Assembly (NCBI GenBank): GCA_029168955.1
Contig: JAPDOI010000106.1
Location: forward strand, 581,001 to 645,000
Reading direction: 5' to 3'
Origin: Aplectana chamaeleonis
Lineage: Eukaryota > Nematoda > Chromadorea > Rhabditida > Cosmocercidae
Length of the DNA: 64,000 nt
Below the pieces are notes generated by a model. It searched no databases. It was not told the origin of the DNA and worked only from the letters and a program-made list of their open reading frames with translations. How positions within the stretch are numbered: position 1 is the first letter of the stretch; each line of letters begins with the position of its first letter. The position numbers and the translations under genes are program-made. Below are positions 1-11,264 of this stretch, one piece after another.

Positions 1-489
1 TCTCTTCAACCAAACGAATTTAGAAATATGGACATAGGGGTAGAGCGCTCTGTATGGAAATTATGTGCTCATTGCTGTATAAAGTTGACAATGTTTCAGA
101 TGATGTATTGTTGTTAGCGAAAATCCCGAAATGGAAAACTGGACGAATTGATTTAGGAATCTCAGTAGTGGACAGTAGGCCGATCATCTGATAGACAGCA
201 TCCTCTTACGAACAGAACTATTGCATGTATTTGCCGCGTAATGCCTGCCTGCCGTCCCGAAAGGAAACACAACACTGGAACATCCCCATCATGGCGAGCA
301 CTTACGACTTACCGATTTGACGGTTTTACCGAGTTTTTTCGATAAATTTTGAACTACCGATTTACCGACTTCGTCTTGGAAATTAAATTTTCCTACCGAT
401 TGAAATTGAGCATTTTTTTGGCTACTTCAGCCAATCCTTGCTCGCTTTCCAGATGTTTCATCTGCTTCTATGGCCATGGTATAGTTTTT

Positions 490-647
490 CGGGGACAGGG
501 ACTGTCTACACACCGAGGAAGGAGATGTCCCGTTTTTGCAGTTTGAAACGTCACGCCACTCAACACGAGCGAAGTGGTCCCGAGTGGAATTAAAGCCGCA
601 AAAGGCGGGACAACTCCTCCCACGAAGTGTAGAGAGCCCCTGTCCCG
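490..647. repeat. Inverted-repeat MITE-like element
   Basis: The left arm begins GGGGACAGGGACTGTCTACA and the right arm is its imperfect complement, ending AGAGCCCCTGTCCCG. The arms are about 45 bp. It is a non-autonomous foldback element; the superfamily is unknown. Confidence 0.6.
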
Positions 648-842
648 TTTTGCGACACGCGGTTGCGTCGCTCTGCACAGCGACAGCGACCGCCTCCCGC
701 CCTTTAAAAATCTGTCACTTTCGCAGTGCGTTGCACAGCGACAGCGACAGTGGCAACGACAGGCATCCGCACATTGGTAGTATGTCAGCCCTCCGCGACA
801 CGTCGCTGAAACGCGACAACTGTTCCTACAGCGGCCAGTGCC
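648..842. repeat. Dispersed repeat, copy 1
   Basis: This segment resembles 2283-2465. Both carry GCGTCGCTCTGCACA near the start, a CCAGCCCTCCGCGACA block in the middle and ACTGTTCCTAC at the end. It directly abuts the inverted repeat at 490-647. Confidence 0.55.
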
Positions 843-896
843 ATGAAGCGGGTGAAAGTCTCGTTGACCAGCCAACCCATTGAATAACCCTGCTCA

Positions 897-1015
897 CCAG
901 GGGTGTGCGTAACTACGATTTACGATTTTACGATTTACGGTGTTTTTTGAACTCGTAATTACGGTTTACGATTTACGACATTTCGGACCGTAAATCGTAA
1001 TTTTTCGTAAATAAA
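897..1015. repeat. Heptad-rhythm tract with GGGGTGTGCG end
   Basis: The constant end (GGGGTGTGCG, 900-909) is followed by AT-rich DNA in which ACGATTT or its complement recurs at about 7-bp spacing. See 2690-2790, 5683-5825, 18915-18985, 37062-37141 and 53118-53208 for loci with the same end and a different heptad. Confidence 0.6.
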
Positions 1016-2261
1016 AATACATGCAATGGAAGTTAATAACAAGATATATCTAATTGACCTGCTCTAATCCCACTTTGCGTATACTAGTATTTTTGGTAAG
1101 GAGATGGGACCAGCCCAGGCGTGTGACTACAACACGATCCCATCATCATTCTTTGGCGCGATTCTATCATTTCATAGCGGGACACACGGTCGGAGTTGGA
1201 GGCGCTGGATAACTGATCCGCGTTGCGTGCCGCGCACGGCTCACTAGCTGCCGCCTACGACGAAATGCAGTCTGAAAGACTCTTGACGAAGAACTTTGTT
1301 TTCGAGTTCTTCATGAAGATTAACTGTTCTGACTCCTACAACTAGTTTAGCGCCAAAACATCGAGCGAAGCAGTCTGAGCTATCCGAAAATTGCTTCAAA
1401 TACTGCTCCTCGCCCGCTTTTTGAGTAGATTATGTCTACTCTGAGTCGACAAAAATCAACAAGAGGGGCGTCCTTTTTTACCCATGGGTTTTTTACCCTT
1501 GCAAGAAGTTTGACTCTCAAAATCGTTGCCTCCCGTTAACTTCTCTTCGTCCGCGGCAAGCGGACGCTCAGAAAAGGCGTGAGCGCTAGTTTAAACGCTC
1601 ATCTTCGCCCTTTTCTTTCATCTCTCACAAATGCGAACGTTTGTTGGGGCGCCCTCGCTACATTCCTCCACTATGGGAGCTAAACTACAAAAAGCGGCAA
1701 AATTTAGAAAGAGTTTTCTGTGCTTACGTTGCCTTCAATAATCTACATTATCGCCACCATAAAGCTATGAATCTGCAAGTGATTCAGAAGATGTAGGAAA
1801 AAATAACTTGCGCTGGGCGACCGATACTGAGCTCTAGATAATACAGAGTTGCCACGGATCGGACTGATACTTTGCTATCTCTATTGAAGGTTGGCGCAAG
1901 TTTGGTTCCATATTTTCCGGCGTACGTGCACCGAGTTTGAGTCAACCTTCAGTAGCGGACTCGAAGTACATATCAGTGCAATCCTTGCCGAATGTATAAT
2001 TGGTGTTGCCGTTCCGCTAGCAAAAGGGAGGAGTTCTCAAATTCGGCTGTGGGAAATCGCTCAGATACGGTAATTTTGGCTCGTTTCAACGCCTACAACG
2101 GCGTTGGCGTTTCTGGAGAGGAATTCAGAGTATAATTGTGACCCTGTTGCCCAGCAGGTACTCGGACAGCTGAATCAGCAGGCGGAATTTTCAAGACCTG
2201 GGAAGAAGTTGTTGAATGAGGGATAAGGGTAAGCAGAGAAATACGGGTAAGGCGGTCCCAT

Positions 2262-2552
2262 TAAAGGTATGGTATACTTTTACGAGACACGTTCGCGTCG
2301 CTCTGCACAACGACAGCGACCGCCTGTCGTGGAGCTTCCGCCTTCCAAACCTGTCGCAACCGTGCGCTGAGCAGCGACAGGCTTCGGTTCACTCGCAGTA
2401 TGCCAGCCCTCCGCGACATTTCGCTGCGACTCATACGCGATAACTGTTCCTACGACAACCGATGCCGTTGCTCCGATGCGGGTCTCGCCGCGATTTGTGC
2501 TAGATTTCATGCCTGTCGCTCATGAAAGCGACAAAATATACCATACCCCTTA
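2262..2552. repeat. MITE containing dispersed repeat copy 2
   Basis: Short terminal inverted repeats are visible: TAAAGGTATGGTATA at the left and TATACCATACCCCTTA at the right. The interior (2283-2465) is the second copy of the segment seen at 648-842. Confidence 0.55.
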
Positions 2553-2689
2553 GACGTGGTGAGCTGTCAAATACAATCTAATATGTATGTGCTTAGTACG
2601 TGCAACGGTGGACAGTAGAACGGTAGGTACATAGTTTCTCTTGTTTCACCATAGTGAAATATTTTTAGTGGTTATTGTTATTATTTGCT

Positions 2690-2790
2690 GTTTACGATTT
2701 ACGATTTACGGTTTACGATTTACGACGGTTTTGTCGTAATTACGATTTACGATTTACGAAATTTGAAAATTTATTTACGCACACCCCTGC
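2690..2790. repeat. Heptad-rhythm tract with CGCACACCCC end
   Basis: Here the constant end lies on the right (2778-2787, complement of GGGGTGTGCG). The body repeats TTTACGA, which relative to the constant end is the opposite orientation from the tract at 897-1015. Confidence 0.6.
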
Positions 2791-2888
2791 TGCTCACGTC
2801 ACGAACCAGTTTTCCTGCACTCGTTTCATTAGAGCATTAGGCACCGAAATTGTAAGTATTCTTTATAACGGTAGCTTCTAACGTCAGA

Positions 2889-2995
2889 GCCAGGTTAGTG
2901 CGGAATTTTCTGTTTTCTGGCCATTTTGGCCCTTCTCTTTTCCGAAAAATTGGCCAAAGCCAGAAAAAAATCGGAAAAATCAATAACCAATGTTT
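2889..2995. repeat. Heptad-rhythm tract, degenerate end
   Basis: TTTTCTG repeats and a CCATTTTGGCCC block resemble the tract at 5683-5825. The expected end is only partly matched (GGTTAGTGCGG), so membership is tentative. Confidence 0.35.
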
Positions 2996-3589
2996 TTCAA
3001 CGATAAGTCGCAGTGGCTTGCAAGGGTTACTACTTTTTTGACGGAAATCTATGGGTACTTCCACAGTCACAAGCCACACAGTATAAGATGCGTTTTCATC
3101 AGGACAAGTTGGTTGATGGTTATGATGTAGAACCGTTTTTTTTTGAGATTGTTCCTACCGATATGTCAGAACAAACCCGTAGAGAAAGGAATTGTTAGCA
3201 CGTCTGATGCCGAGTGTACAATTTTTTTGATTGAGCTATTTTGTTACGTTGCTATGTGTGTACTGGTACATGTGACTGTGCTCATCAATTTTTACTCTAG
3301 TACTAGATACTTGTTTGGGAGAAGCACTTTACAGATGCCAGGAATTCGCTAATTCCACTTATAATCCTCACGTCATGCGTCCTAGGCAAAGTATGTTCTC
3401 ATTTGGAATTCAATCCTCAGGAAGAAAAACTCGTTGGCGTATTCAATTTTTGTTTTCAAAAATGACACAGGCATCCGTAGCGTAATGTCAGGAGGCGTTG
3501 TTGTTGCCGTGAACAACCGAATGTTCCTTCCACGCCAAAAACAAGCCAACCCTGAGATCCATTCGGCATCGATAGATTGGCAGCAGACT

Positions 3590-4600
3590 TCTCAGAGGGT
3601 TTACGGAGAATTCGCCCGAATGCCCGGAGAATTTGCCCGATGCGTAGCGCGTGGAGAATATGCCCGCGAGGGGGAGAAAATTCCCGCCACGAGGGGAGAA
3701 AATTCCCGCCACGAGAGGAGGAAATGCCAGCATCAAAAATACAGTTCTTCTATGACCCTGCCTTATGTTGAATAGACGGTTATGCCTAGCGCTACCTGTT
3801 AGAATAAAATATTCAACGCTTTCACACGCGTACCCACGGTATAAGTTTATCGAAACCTCATCCAAACTGCAGTTTCATAGATAATTTCATTGTGCGAAAA
3901 ACTGAGTTAGAACAAAGCTATGAAATAGTGTAGGTGCTTAAACGTCATTCGGATAAGTAAAATGTGGTAAATGGTAGAATGCATTCTAACCACTAGAACC
4001 TAATCAACTTCTCTGAAGTTAGAAAAATGGTGTTGCCCTGAGGTAAGAAACTCATTCAAAAGTAACTGGGTGATATATCAAAGCAGAGCAATAAGCCAGG
4101 CTAGAGAGTTCAAATATCTTCTGCACGTTCGTGATTTCAGGGTCAGGAATAGCAGAGATATGAAAGTTGGATTTCTTCTTGAATCTTGCGCTGTCATTCC
4201 AGCTCTGCCGGTCTTATGTAGCGGTCTGGAACAGATCCATCCAAAATAGATGGCAGTAGGCTTAGGCTCAGGCTTAGGCAGCAAAAAAATGGAGAAACAG
4301 CAGAAAGGAGCAAAAACGTGGAGAAAGGGCAGCAGAGAAATGAACGGAGCACCACTCATTACTAGCATGATGTTTTCTAGCGCAAGCCAAATCTCGCCCT
4401 CGCGACGGAAGTTTCCTGCCCTCCTTGCGGGTATTTCCTCCCCTGCTCGCGGGTAAATTCTCCCCTCCATGTGGGTATTTTCTCTCCCCCTCGCGGGCGA
4501 ATTCTCCCCTCCAGGCGGGCATTTTCTCCTCTCTCGCGGGCGAAATCTCCTGCTGAAATGTACGCGTACGGCTCGGGCAAAATCTCACGTAATCTTCTCA
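3590..4600. mobile_element. Foldback element with tandem-repeat arms
   Basis: Two arrays of about 25 bp units (GGGAGAAAATTCCCGCC type at 3604-3735, and its complement CGCGGGCGAATTCTCCCCTC type at 4395-4556) face each other across about 0.65 kb. Both outer edges contain a diverged TCTCAGAG block near a GCCCGA motif in inverse orientation. This design resembles foldback (FB-type) transposons, whose inverted arms are built from tandem repeats. No transposase frame is seen inside. Confidence 0.55.
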
Positions 4601-5020
4601 GAGAACATGAGAACATTGGCATGAACATAGTCTGGCCTTCCAATTTTTGTATGAGTCCAATAAATACAATTCTGAATGCTCTGCCAAATGTTTGCGACTT
4701 ACTTTGACCAAAGTGGCTTCAAATTCATGTACAGGTGAATTTGAAGTCTGAAATCATCACGCTAGTATCACCTCAGTGCTGAAAATGTATTGCGGGAAAC
4801 TGAGATTCAAGAGCGTTTGTCGCGTATCACGCCATAATAGCACGCCCCACGCGACAATCGCATTCAACTTTATCACATTTTCACCAACCTCTACTGTTCT
4901 GACGTACTACCCTACGGATGCGTGCTCTGAGAGTTTTGGCCAAGCAATAGTCGATAAATAGCCACTAAATGCATGCCTTCTTTCCGCGTAATAGACGAGA
5001 ATTGGTTGAAAATAGCTGGT

Positions 5021-5103
5021 TTCGCGAAATAGCCGTCAAATAATGCTCGCCCAGAAACATCCGCAAAAAATGCTCTCCGAAATTCTCGGCTATTTCGCGA
5101 ACA
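5021..5103. repeat. Hairpin with 15-bp arms
   Basis: TTTCGCGAAATAGCCG and CGGCTATTTCGCGAA form an inverted pair around a loop of about 50 bases. No function is apparent. Confidence 0.5.
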
Positions 5104-5268
5104 ACGAGGTCGCAGCCGCGTAGTAACCAAGAAATGATCGAGAGATAGCTCCCAGGAAAAAGTTATTTAACCTGGAGGGCTAGTTCTCGGCCAAGACGCT
5201 CAGATTGAGTGCCTTTGATGATGTTCTATCCGCCACTGACGAATCATTGTTACTATCAACGTCTCATA

Positions 5269-5591
5269 GGCATCTTTCATAGTCCCCATCGCAAGCGCGG
5301 CACGCGAGCGACGTGCGGGAAACAACTACGTATGAAATCTCCGGCGGCACCGCAGAGGCAGTGCGGGTCAAAGTTGGGCTTCAAATATGACATGCACGAA
5401 AATTCCTGATTGAATCTGCGTACAAGGTAGCCTGGAGTAGTTCCAGAATTATTTATGTTGAAGTGGACTTGGACTGAGAAGCGAGTGATAATTCCAATGG
5501 TGGAACCTCCGTGACGGTTTGGGTGGTGCCGCTCTGGGAGGATGGGCGGCACGCGCGTGCCGCTTTTGCGGTGAGGACTATGAAAGATGCC
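5269..5591. mobile_element. MITE family A, copy 1
   Basis: Terminal inverted repeats begin GGCATCTTTCATAGTCC and extend for about 40 bp to a GGCACGCG block. A second copy lies at 12206-12602. There is no coding capacity. Confidence 0.75.
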
Positions 5592-5682
5592 ATAGATCAT
5601 TTGTGCAGTTCCGTAGATATTATATTACAGTTATGATGAAGGGGCTAAAAAATTATACTCTCTTCACTTGAAAAAAAAAATG

Positions 5683-5825
5683 AAATGCAGATTTTTTTCT
5701 GAAAAAATATTTTCTGATTTCTGTTTTATATCCATTTTGGCCTTTCTGTTTTCTAATTTCTGTTTTCTGACAAACTCGATTTCCTGTTCTCTGAAAATTT
5801 ATTCAAATTTTCCGCACACCTCTGG
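5683..5825. repeat. Heptad-rhythm tract with CGCACACCTCTGG end
   Basis: The body is built from TTTCTGT/TTTCTAA/TTTCTGA heptads. The constant end CGCACACCTCTGG occupies 5813-5825. Between end and body lies an AAATTTATTC-type spacer similar to that of the 2690-2790 tract. Confidence 0.6.
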
Positions 5826-6607
5826 TCACAGCATGTGCATTGGTCCATCTTATTTCCAAAGAGCGTCCGGTATAAGAAACAGAAAGCTAATTCACCCACC
5901 TAAGAATTTTGAAGGGCAAAATATTTCCGACATCTGGATTCTTCAAAGTCCTCCGAAACACCAAACAGGCATAATTCAATTTTTCGGAATTTTCTTTGAA
6001 CAGTTTTTCTCCTAAAATTGAGTGTTCTGTGGGGACTTTTCCCTATTAACCTCTACTTAGTGGACTTACCTACTCTAAAACATCGAGAACTAGATTACGA
6101 TTTTTTGTCATGAACACTGCCTTTACGTTGTTTGGATTGGCTAAGCGTTTTTTTTTCGACACAGCCCTCATGGAGACCAACTAATTTGTTAGGAGTGCCA
6201 AGAAGCCCCACAAGTTTCTATTCAGCAAATTCAGTTTCAGAGCTGAATGATTATGTATTGATAACCTCTGGCGCCCCGTCAACTTGAAATGCTAATTCTT
6301 TTATAAAATTAATTTCCTTTGACGGGGTTTAGAATACGGATGTACTCAAAAATTTGTGCTTTCGAATAGAATACCTACCAGAGTCGAGGTCCACAAAAAT
6401 TGACGAATTTCCCGTTTCGACCACGATACGTAATAGAAGACGAATGTCAGACGCAGTGTTCATGCTTTTCATTCTTTCGGAGGTATTCTATTTTTTTTCA
6501 GACAGGAAAAAAATCCAAAAACATTTTCAGTTCATTTTCGGTGTACTGTTCGCCGTTCTGTGAAATGTAATGTGGTTTGCAGTCAATCCTGCGCTGCCCC
6601 AGACTTA

Positions 6608-6742
6608 AGGCCCCCGCATAGTCGAGCGGCAAAAGTCGCGCCGCCACGATGGAGGATAAAGAGCAGCTACGCAGCTTCGTGCGTGCCCTTTATTCCCCAT
6701 CATTGCGGCGCGACTTTTGCCGCTAGACTATGCATGGGCCTT
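6608..6742. mobile_element. Short foldback MITE
   Basis: It is nearly a perfect palindrome. The left arm contains GCATAGTCGAGCGGCAAAAG then TCGCGCCGC; the right arm is the complement, ending AGACTATGCATGGGCC. The loop is about 40 bases. The open frames that cross it are by-products. Confidence 0.7.
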
Positions 6743-6927
6743 TATGTAACCGATTCACGCTCGTTGATGGGCAGAATACCAAGCGCGTACTTCGATGCTC
6801 ACGCGCAATTGCGGACTACAGGCACCGATCGATATTGTAGATTTCTAAGCAAAAATAAGGAAACACTATTGCTAGAGTGGATGGCTCTCTTCGACTGGAT
6901 GTTCCCGAATCGGAGGTTAGCTAAATT

Positions 6928-7128
6928 CGGTACGAATAAGACTGTTCGCCCACGCGGTCGGCGTGCGTGTTTAAAGCAGTCGCAACGACAACCAGGAATA
7001 TTAGACCGATAGTGTATGATAACCCAGTCAGCCGCTTGCAGCCGAAGAAACGTCAATCAGAAAAAACTGTCCACATGACGACCGCTCGGCACGCACGCCC
7101 ACCGCGTGAGCGGAGTCTTACTCAGACA
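6928..7128. mobile_element. Foldback MITE
   Basis: Arms containing AAGACT...CCACGCGGTCGGCGTGCGTG at the left and GCACGCACGCCCACCGCGTG at the right are complementary with a few mismatches. Confidence 0.6.
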
Positions 7129-8277
7129 GACTTAATAAATATCCTGATGAGATGCAGTCAGCACGCGAATTCCGGCCGTTACGCGGAGAATCTGAGCTAC
7201 TGATCAGCGACCGCCGTGATGTGACCGCCTGCATTGAAGTGACTCGCCACGGCACTAAAATTATGCTCTTCGTGTGATAAATGTGGGAAAATTGTAGAAT
7301 TTATGTTTCGTTCTTATCGCGAAATTGAAAATTTTGAGAATTTCAATTCTCCAGAAATTCGCGTATGTCCTCCGAGACTATAATTTAACCCAAAACTTGC
7401 TAATCTTCCTCCAAATGTTCAGAGAATGTCGAAGTTCTTCAATGTGTACATAGAGGAACCACGATTGGGATCATACGAGGCTTCAATGCCCAGATCCCAT
7501 CAAATATTTGATTGTGGTTTGAACGGTCTCGTGTTATTTGTGGCTCCGACATATAACATTCCCTCAAAACATTCCTGGTGCCTGTTGAAGGGCATCTCGG
7601 TAACGGTTCAAAAAACCATAGGTCGGCAATTCGTTCCAGGAAGGCATTTACCATACGTTATAAACAGCTAACTCGCGAAAACCATGAAATCCGTGCGATT
7701 CACGATGATCAGAATCCTGCCCTCGAGTCCCTGCCTCCTTATCCGTTCTTGTCAAGGGCATGAAAGGCTAGTGAATGGAAAGGAGGTGACGACGTCGGGG
7801 CAGGCTGTACGGCGCACCATTCAAACTATCCGAAGCCCACGTACTTGACGGAGTGCGAGCCAAATATGTCTGGTAAAAAAAGCCTACAAAGTTATTAGCT
7901 GCAAGCATAAAGTGTGGCATCGTAAACTGTTTGTCATTGATTGCGTTTCAGGGCTACAGTCCGCGGCAAAAGAAAAAAGCGGTGGTGCGGTTGTGCAATT
8001 TCACTAACAATGGAAGTGTTTTTAGTGATAAACGCGTATGCGAAAACTAATAGTATTGTTAGTCTCTTGCGGCTCAGCAGTAAAACTGCGCAGTATGCCG
8101 CGCCCGAGCTGCAAGTTCCGAAAAGTTATAAGCGTTTTTCAAGCTTCGCGGCAAGGGGACCCATCGAACATTTTTTGGGTAATTCAAAAGCTTTTCTCGG
8201 ATTTTTACCCTCAAGTTTTCCACCGATTGGAGGCTTTGAACGAATTTAGTCGAAAACTTTGAAAAATCGACAGATAA

Positions 8278-9255
8278 ACCCCGGATTCATGATCAGCGCC
8301 CCAAATGACCCACCTGGGACGATTTTCGGTCAAATCTGGATTTTTTTTTCTGAAACGCTTCCAGAGCCCTCCTTTGATTGGTATAAATAAACGCCCGAAT
8401 AGAAATCCCTTCAAGTCCAAAACGCTACCAGTCGCGTAAAGTTCGGAAAACGTGCTTTCAACCAAACTTTGCTCAGGTCGTAGTTTTGGGCCCTGAGCAC
8501 AATTATGAGGTCCGTTTCCGGATTTTCCAGACTAATTCGCATTTTGGAAGGTACAAAAAGCACAAAAAACCACCGTTTAAAGCTTGTATCATCTTGGAAC
8601 CTGCAGCTAGGGGCGAAGCACTGCGCAGTTCTACTATGCAGGCCTAAGAGATAATATCAATACAAGTCGTTTTTGCAGATGCGTTTACCGCCATGGACAC
8701 TTCCCTTGTAAGCGTATTGTAGCCATGGCTGGCTCGCTTCCAAGTTTGCCATTAATCGATAAGGAAACAGCTGATATTTTTATGGATTACAGTTTTCCTG
8801 TGTCTTCCATTTTTTTTCGTGTTATTTCGACGTGTATCTATAGGAAGGACTTTAACTAGGGACTGTTTCACAGCGACCATTTGGAAAATCATGTATTCGT
8901 TAGTGCGAGTCTGTGACAGAACATAAATAACCCGAGCTCGAAATTCCCCAAATGCCTCCCCGGGAGTCCAAAAAAAGGCATTTTCATTGCTTCACGAAAA
9001 GGTAAGGGTACACATCAGGAGACTTTCAAGATGCTCGGAAAAAAATCTCCAGTTTCGGCTAAAAACTTTCAACTGCGAGTTTTTTAGGGCGCTGAACGCG
9101 AATCTGGGGTCTGTTTGTCGTCAGACTTATGGTTACAGTAGATTGCCGTGGGCATACGACCTTTTAACTGGCGTTACTTACCTTAATGTTTCGATAATCG
9201 AATAATGGACAGTGGAACTTTGAGTCAAATCTGAGACTTCGACCAAGCTACCGTA
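8278..9255 (+). repeat. Large dispersed repeat family R, rearranged copy
   Basis: Blocks such as GAAATTCCCCAAATG, TTTCATTGCTTCACGAAAAG, GCGCTGAACGCGAATC and GAGTCAAATCTGAGACTT recur in the same order at 57.5-58.8 kb and 61.1-62.5 kb. A GATTCATGATCAGC block that lies near the 3' end in those copies is upstream here, so this locus is probably two adjacent fragments. Confidence 0.6.
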
Positions 9256-9296
9256 TACCCACCGTTCATTTCACAGGAACTGCCATAATCACAGAA

Positions 9297-9302
9297 TTTA
9301 TT
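9297..9302 (-). terminator. Candidate polyadenylation signal AATAAA
   Basis: AATAAA on the minus strand lies about 120 nt beyond the stop codon of the coiled-coil/FN3 exons. No comparable hexamer was found just beyond the alternative stop at 13118, which favours transcript ending here. Confidence 0.45.
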
Positions 9303-9422
9303 AACAATTAAATGTAAGATTCACTGGGTATTGAATTTCGCATTTCGAGAGATCATAAAAAACGAATATACAAACTATACATGTAAAACAAATGCAAGTG
9401 AGCTTGTACCGGCAATGTCCCA

Positions 9423-11264
9423 TTACCGCGGACTTGTACGTATTGTAAGTGGTATTGATGGTACCCCAAGAGTCCCATCAAGGTGAACAGCCTGCAATGT
9501 TCACAGTGTAGAGAAATCCACCCCAAGTCTGGTTTCATGCATATACCTGTAATTGTACATTGAGCTCCACATCGGGATCAACATCTGAGATTCTAGCAGC
9601 ATTATTCGGTGCTCTAACCACGCCGCTTTCAGTTCCATTTACTAGTACTTTATAACCTTAAGAAGACATGCAATTAAAAAATGCGAACTCTCTTCGTCTG
9701 AAACGACAAATACCACCCACATTTCACTATAGGCATATCCCAGGCTATTTCATATGAATCGTTCCCCAACTCTCTAGCCACTCGAAGATTACACGGTTCA
9801 GGCTGCGGTTGTGATTTTATTGCGGCTATTTCAGCCTTCAGTGAACTGACATCACGCTAAACATTCCGAGTTTTCAAACATGGTCTTTCTTTGTTGAAGA
9901 CACCTTTCTTTACCGTGAATTGATCCGCCATCTCCACAAGCAGCTTGCTTAACTCATCGTTTATTCGTGTCAGATTATGATTCTCCTCAGTCAAAGCTGA
10001 GACGCGATCTTCCAAACACATTACACGATGGACGATCCCCTGCTTGAACGTTCAGTATTAAAATTGTTCAGAATGCGAATACTAATCCATAGCTCACCTC
10101 ATCCATGTTCGCCCTCCCCCTGCCCATTGAGGGTCCCATATCTATGGAGATATCTGCCACCACAGGTGTTGGACTTGGTCGAAAAGGGTTGTGCTGAAAA
10201 ACAGAGTACGCAAGTATCATGGGCTCCAACAAAAAAAGCAGAAGCTACCTCATTCGAACGGTGGATGGCTGAGTGCCCTCGGCTAGAAACAATTTCCGAA
10301 ACATGATAGGGATCAGCAGCCTCGTTAGAACGCCGATCGTTTCTCAGCTTGACCTGAATCAAAAGACACAACTAACGAATTGACAATTTTTCTTTCAAAA
10401 TTCGCCCACTTGCTGAGTCGCGTAAAACTGCTCAGGATCCAGCCGATAATGTTCTTCTAGTTGATCTACTCGCTCTCGTATAATGGTTCGTCCACTCCTG
10501 TCTGCTCTCGCAGTAGTGGCAGTGGAAGCAGTACCTCGTGACCTGTAAACCTTTGTGTTCCTACTCTATGTATGTGAAAACTTGAGCACTCATACTCACT
10601 TTTAACGTTTAATTGCAGATCGAGATCCGAATTACCGCCCTCCACTCAAACCATGGAATACATTAGGCGCGGAATGGTGCAAAGTGCAACCAGTACTTTG
10701 GACAGTCAAATCTTCGTGCGCAGAGCGGGACAATCAACATACAACGGATCTCGCTTCCAGGGCTAGGCTACACATTGATTTCTTTGGGATTTGGTTGTCT
10801 TCAAAGGAATTCTCCTAGGCAAATACTTTTTTCAACAGATAGAGGAAATACAGAATCTGTCGCTTCAACAATGGTTTTCTGCGACTGCAGAGCGGAATTT
10901 CGCTTCGATAAGAGCAGTAGATAACAGCTTTTGCTTACTGTTAAATTCACAACTTCATGCTCAAGGTGTCTTACAAGGATGCACATACGATGTCCATATC
11001 GGAGTGAAATTTCAGTCCGCGTTTGTACACAGCGGCTGTTGCAGTATGCAGCTCGAGGATGATTGCTGTGACTTCCGTGTGACTTGTTCACACAAAGGCC
11101 GTCGTCTGACCTTTCGTTGTGGGTTCGCGCCACATGCCTCGGGATCCTACTTTTCGAATCGACGTCCAGTCCTGCTAGTTGCTCCTCTTGTCGTTCTGCC
11201 AAAGTGGAGGATGACCTACCATGCGGAAATGTTCTACCCACACCTTCATTCATTATCTGTTTAC
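9423..11264 (-). CDS. Coiled-coil and C-terminal fibronectin type III protein (possibly the 3' part of the CEP97-like gene)
   Basis: Nine exons join in phase: 11264-10989, 10711-10636, 10542-10410, 10353-10249, 10193-10098, 10039-9914, 9856-9721, 9656-9547, 9491-9423. The weakest choice is the donor at 9721. Starting at the ATG at 11253 the product is 371 aa. The N-terminal third is polar, basic and serine-rich. A coiled coil follows, from RERVDQLEEHY to a heptad region around LEDRVSALTEEN and LSKLLVEMADQF. The last 90 residues read as one fibronectin type III domain: NLRVARE strand A, SYEIAWDMP with the conserved Trp, YKVLVNG strand C, and a closing AVHLDGTLGVPSIPLTIRT. The first exon has an in-frame acceptor (TTATCAG at 11270-11265), so it may be internal: it joins in phase to 12984-13027 and the CEP97-like exons. 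I do not recognise a named orthologue for this part alone. Confidence 0.65.

Larger units (their letters stand above)
1..9422. other. Repeat-rich left flank, no gene recognised
   Basis: No exon chain with consistent splice phase, no domain and no conserved motif was found on either strand in this stretch. The open frames present coincide with inverted repeats, tandem arrays or low-complexity tracts. Individual repeats are listed separately. The parts between them (for example 1020-2250, 3000-3580, 7130-8270) look like unique or strongly decayed intergenic DNA. Confidence 0.6.

Noticed and set aside
5269..5591. Coding gene suggested by the 107-codon minus-strand frame
   Set aside because: It coincides with family A MITE ends and the second copy at 12.2 kb does not keep the frame.
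6560..7012. 150-codon plus-strand frame
   Set aside because: It crosses two foldback MITEs and its translation follows the palindrome arms.
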